Assembly: GCA_951804985.1 (NCBI GenBank) | Contig: OX638130.1 | Coordinates: 96,779,700 to 96,843,699 of the forward strand | DNA from: Dryomyza anilis | Taxonomy: Eukaryota > Arthropoda > Insecta > Diptera > Dryomyzidae | DNA: 64,000 nucleotides | Direction of reading: 5' to 3' | Shown here: positions 60,073 to 64,000 of the stretch, piece by piece | How positions within the stretch are numbered: position 1 is the first letter of the stretch | Layout: the number at the start of each line of letters is the position of its first letter | Program-made: the position numbers and the translations under genes | Notes under the pieces: generated by a model | The model's database searches: none | What the model was told of the DNA's origin: nothing | Seen by the model: only the letters and a program-made list of their open reading frames with translations

Positions 60073-60773
60073 TATACTATTGATTTTATATTGCAATATA
60101 TTTAAAACAATAGTCTGAATATTTAATAATTTTATCATATTGATTTAATGTATAAATCAGTTTATTTTAATGTGATAAACTATTCTTTCAATGGGAAATT
60201 CCACATTAATTAAAATAATGAAAACTACTGATATCAATAGTGATCCCACTATAAAAATTAATAGTTTCCTTACTATAAATTAATAGAAAAAATCGCATTG
60301 ACTAATTTTAATTGTAAAAAATAATTGAAACAATTGGAATTTCTATTTATTTTATATTATTTTTTTTTTCAAAGTGCATACACAATTTAAATACAAATCT
60401 CTAGAACTTCATTATACTATTGATTTAATGTTGTAATATATTTAAAACAATAGTCTGAATAAATCAATTAATAATTTTATCATATTGATATAATGTATAA
60501 ATCAGTTTATTTTAATGTGCTAAACTAGTCTTTCAATGGGAAATTCCAGTATTAATAGGACATCACATTAATTTTTATTAATGAAAACTACTGATATCAA
60601 TAGTGAGCCCACTATAAAAATTAATAGTTGCCTCACTATAAATTAATAGAATAAATCGCATTGACTAATTTTAATTGTAAAAAATAAACGAAACAATTGG
60701 TATTTCTATTTATTTTATATTTTTTTTTTCAAAGTGCATACACAATTTAAATACAAATCTCTAGAACTTCATG
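60073..60773 (+). repeat. Tandem duplication with 340-bp period
   Basis: TATACTATTGATTT begins at 60073 and 60413. Both units run through AAAACAATAGTCTGAATA, AATGTATAAATCAGTTTATT, GAAAACTACTGATATCAATA and end AAATACAAATCTCTAGAACT then TCAT. Unit 2 carries a small insertion (AGTATTAATAGGACATC). Confidence 0.95.
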
Positions 60774-61332
60774 TTCTCACGTGATTTCAACTTCGTATTG
60801 GACGAATTCATTTTTCGGATTACTTATCTATTGAAGTCCCGAAAATGGTACTAATTTAATAGTTCTGTGCTGTGAGAGGTTCAAAAGGAATTATGAAGAA
60901 TTCATAGTATTCGAAAAACAGTTTTATAAGAAAATATGTACAATATGTATTTCAATACCAAATATTATGAAAATCCTTATTAAGTCCGAGTTAAAAACTC
61001 AATTAAACTAATAGTAATTTATAATCTAACTGTTACAAAAGTGATTCTAAAATTGGATTCGATTTCGCAAATATACCAACCACATCCGTTTGAACAGATA
61101 CAGTTTATTTTCCCATGTGACCACTTTGCCAACAATTGTGCAGGTAAATGAGTAAAACTTAATTCTTTTAAATGTTTCTTTCTCTACCTATCAAGCGATG
61201 CTAATTACTATTCACCTAGGGATTTGATATTGTACCAATTTTGATCATGCAATTTCAAGTATAAGATACCAAAAGAGTGGAATTTTTAAATGACTGCTTT
61301 CACCAAAATACTGGGGGTGAAACGAATTAAAC
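60774..61332. other. Unassigned AT-rich DNA
   Basis: No repeat or open frame worth naming. Confidence 0.4.
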
Positions 61333-61791
61333 CTACACACAAAAAATTCCACTAACAACTAGGATTCATCATATTGATGAAGTCATTCATTCATTGAATG
61401 AAAATCGTAATTTTAAATGTTTTTTGTTTTCCATATTTTTAATACACATTTATATATTTATAATTCTTATAAGATTTCTAATATTCTATTGCTAAGTACG
61501 CGAAGACTCCATTTCATCATATTAATGAACAAGTGTACATCATATTGATGAATTTTGATGATCTAATCATATTTATTTATATGTCATGAATAAGAATAAT
61601 AAATAAGAATAATAAATACATAAATAAATGTGTAAATGAAGACAAACTTTTGTTTTAAATTTGATTTTATAAAAAATATTGAAAAAAAAATCATTGAAAA
61701 AAAAAACATTGAAAAATTCGATTTTAGTTCAATGAATGAAATCATCAATAAGATGAATACTGATTGTTGGTGAAATTTATTATGTGTGTAG
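61333..61791. mobile_element. MITE, CACACA-end family (most complete copy)
   Basis: Starts CTACACACAAAAAATTCCAC and, read from the other end, CTACACACATAATAAATTTC. The arms continue as AACAA-T-ATTCATC-T-TTGATGA and TCATTCATTGAA-TAAAATCG on both sides. 459 bp with an AT-rich centre that has short AATAAGAAT repeats. No coding frame. Related copies are at 5097-5450 and, partly, 17771-18048. Confidence 0.8.
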
Positions 61792-62434
61792 TTCTTTTTA
61801 AAGTTTCATTCATTTCCAAATAAATTTAATTTATTCAAATACGCATTTCAATATAAAAAATTGTAACACAACGCTATTTGAAAGAATCTATATTCCAACA
61901 TTCAAATAATGCCAATAACTTAGATATTTCAGATTATATTACTATACTTTGTATAGGTACTAAAGACTTCCACAGAAATACATGTGATGAATTTAATATG
62001 ATGAATTTATTCATATATATTATGAATAAATACATAAGTATAATGAATTTATTCATAAATATTATGAATTTTTCTCCAACTACAATATTCATCATATTAT
62101 TTTTTTTTTATTAAAAAAAAAATCTATTAAAGTTATTTTTTTAATTCTTTTTTATGTCCTTAAATTGATGGAAAATTTTTATAAAAAAAAAAAAAAATAT
62201 TTCAAAAAAATGTTTGCTAAATAAATCTTTATTTCGAAATAAAAAAGAATTAGTCAAAAAAAAAAATTCCAAAAAAAAAAAAAAAATTTCCATTAAAACA
62301 TTTTACAAAAAAAAAATTTCGTTTCAAAACAAAATTTTGTTTGAAATATATATAAAAATTTGTAATTATAAATAAATATATTACAAAACATTTTACTAAT
62401 TTTTGCAAGTCGAGCAAGCATTATATAAAAAAAG
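61792..62434. other. AT-rich DNA with A runs
   Basis: 61985-62100 has repeated ATGAATTTATTCATAxATATT phrases, perhaps a fragment of the neighbouring hairpin family. 62100-62330 is a series of A and T runs. No gene. Confidence 0.4.
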
Positions 62435-62778
62435 AACACACAAGAACTACTTGAGAACTGAGAAGTATGGCACAAAATAAACGAAAAACAAATGGTTTGA
62501 TTGAAATTTGGTTTGATGAACAGCATACTTCAATATGATGTACATATATGTTCTATTTTATGTATTTGTTCATTAATATGATGAAACATTCTTCACATAC
62601 AATTCATCATTTTGAAGAATACTTTTTCGTCAGTTATCAAACGTTTATCATATTAATGAACGCATTAATAACATTGATTTCGTTAGTCATTAATATTATG
62701 AATAGTTCCTCAATACAATTAATCATGGTTTAAAGAACGGAATTCATCAATATGATGTACATTTTAATTTCTGTGTAT
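62435..62778. mobile_element. ATTCATCAATATGATG hairpin element, copy 3
   Basis: GAGAACTGAGAAGTATGGCA, ACGAAAAACAAATGGTTTGA, CTTCAATATGATGTACATAT, TGTTCATTAATATGATGAAA, TTTGAAGAATACTTTTTCGT and GAACGGAATTCATCAATATG are in the same order as in copy 1. Same orientation as copy 1. Confidence 0.65.
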
Positions 62779-64000
62779 GTTTTTCAAGTGAACGATATAA
62801 CTAAGATCTCGGGGTGCACAAATTTGGAAAGGGGGTTTTCACTAGCTATCCAGTGATGCCAATCACACAGTACCCAGTAATTTCAGATAATACGAATATA
62901 TCTATTGAAAATTTGATCTGTTATAGCAATTTCACATTTTTCAAATACCGATTTTAATTACAAATAATATTTTCAAGTGACCACTGTGACCTAGATTCTA
63001 GGGGGGGCACTAATCAATTATACTTCGTTCAAAGACCCTTCTCCAACAATCCAACAATTACTAAAAATCCAAGAATTTCACATTATACTAATTCTGGCTT
63101 TATATTTTGGAAAAAAAAGTCACTACAATAATACAATCGATGTACTCGGTTTGAGTATTGTGGACCCTAGTAAATTAAAAGAAGATAGATATATGTTTTA
63201 TTATTAACAAAGTCAATCTATTTTAATGGTTTATTTTATAAAAAGGGGCGTTCTTTTTCTTTAGTCTTCTCAGAATTATATTTTTTCCAGTACTAATTTT
63301 CTGGCAATCGCAAATCCAGAGTTCGGAGCCCCAGGTTCCCATTGTTTCGTACATGAATACTTCCGAAACACCACAAAAAAGGCGGTACAGCCATTGAAAC
63401 TATTTTCACATTTTGGTCATTTATTATTATATTTATGGAAAATGTTGCTCTTATTGTTGTTGATGATGCTGATGATCATGATAATAAAGTTGTTGCTCTT
63501 TTAATTGTTGTTGTAATGGTTGTTACTTATGGTGGCAACAAGCACCTCCTAATGCGGTTCAACGGCGGGTGGGTGGTGGCAAAATGTTCGCTAATATAAT
63601 TACAGCATCCTGAGCAGGAAAAATTCGTTAGCTTCATCGCTGCCGACTGTTTTTGTTCGCCACTACTGTAGGGATTAATGCAGTAATTTTATGTGCGCCA
63701 TAATTAATGGTTGCTCATTTATTTTTATGATGCTCATTTTTCACGCTTATTTTTTTTGAGTTGCTGTTTTATTTAAAAGTTGAATTGTATTTTATTTAAA
63801 TTTTATTGTAAAACTTTTGCTTAAATCGATAATTTTGTGTGTAATTTAAGCATTAAATGTGAAAAAAGAACAAACAAAATAAAAAAAAACTGTTTTTACC
63901 GTATTGTGGGTGTATTAAAAGTTACTGCAAATGATTCGAATTCAATACAGAAAAAAAAAGTTACTTTATTGATGCTCAATCAAAGGTGTTGTACAATCAA
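62779..64000. other. Unassigned DNA to the window edge
   Basis: 63300-63400 and 63530-63670 are a little GC-richer, and 63450-63475 has TTGTTGATGATGCTGATGA. No open frame, splice site pair or repeat family that I can support. Confidence 0.4.

Overview
This window looks like non-coding nuclear DNA of a higher fly (Diptera, Brachycera; a calyptrate such as a blow fly or house fly relative would fit, but the species cannot be read from the sequence). It is very AT-rich and full of T and A runs, CAG/CAA-type repeats, fly-style short repeats and decayed transposons. No open reading frame longer than about 130 codons exists, and apart from the left edge I find no convincing host coding sequence.

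The one host gene piece is at positions 1-254 on the minus strand: an internal exon with a GC-rich third codon position, a fibronectin-III-like peptide and a clean splice acceptor. Because that acceptor needs an upstream exon, the sequence to its right should start inside an intron of this gene. Whether that intron fills the whole window cannot be decided here.

The rest is a mosaic of tandem repeats and small mobile elements. (1) Four arrays of one 19-bp minisatellite (8.1-9.8, 15.3-16.2, 33.5-34.9 and 39.9-42.6 kb) make up about a tenth of the window and alternate in orientation. (2) A 15-bp minisatellite family occurs on one strand at 11.1-12.2 and 13.6-13.9 kb and on the other near 18.7 and 23.3 kb. 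(3) At least ten longer tandem repeats with periods of about 110 to 340 bp are scattered throughout. (4) Mobile elements include a 5'-truncated LINE with an 8-bp target duplication; three copies of a tRNA-derived SINE, one of them with a perfect 14-bp duplication; a MITE family with doubled ends; several families of hairpin elements sharing an ATTCATCAATATGATG-like motif; an approximately 2.25-kb element with 0.5-kb inverted arms; and two elements flanked by TA.

Nested insertions give a relative history: the LINE and one unidentified element sit inside older tandem repeats, one SINE interrupts a MITE, another sits in the middle of a foldback element, and the 2.25-kb element appears to interrupt a MITE. 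There is no operon, CRISPR array, rRNA or intact tRNA gene. All repeat boundaries and copy numbers were read by eye and are approximate unless a target duplication fixes them.
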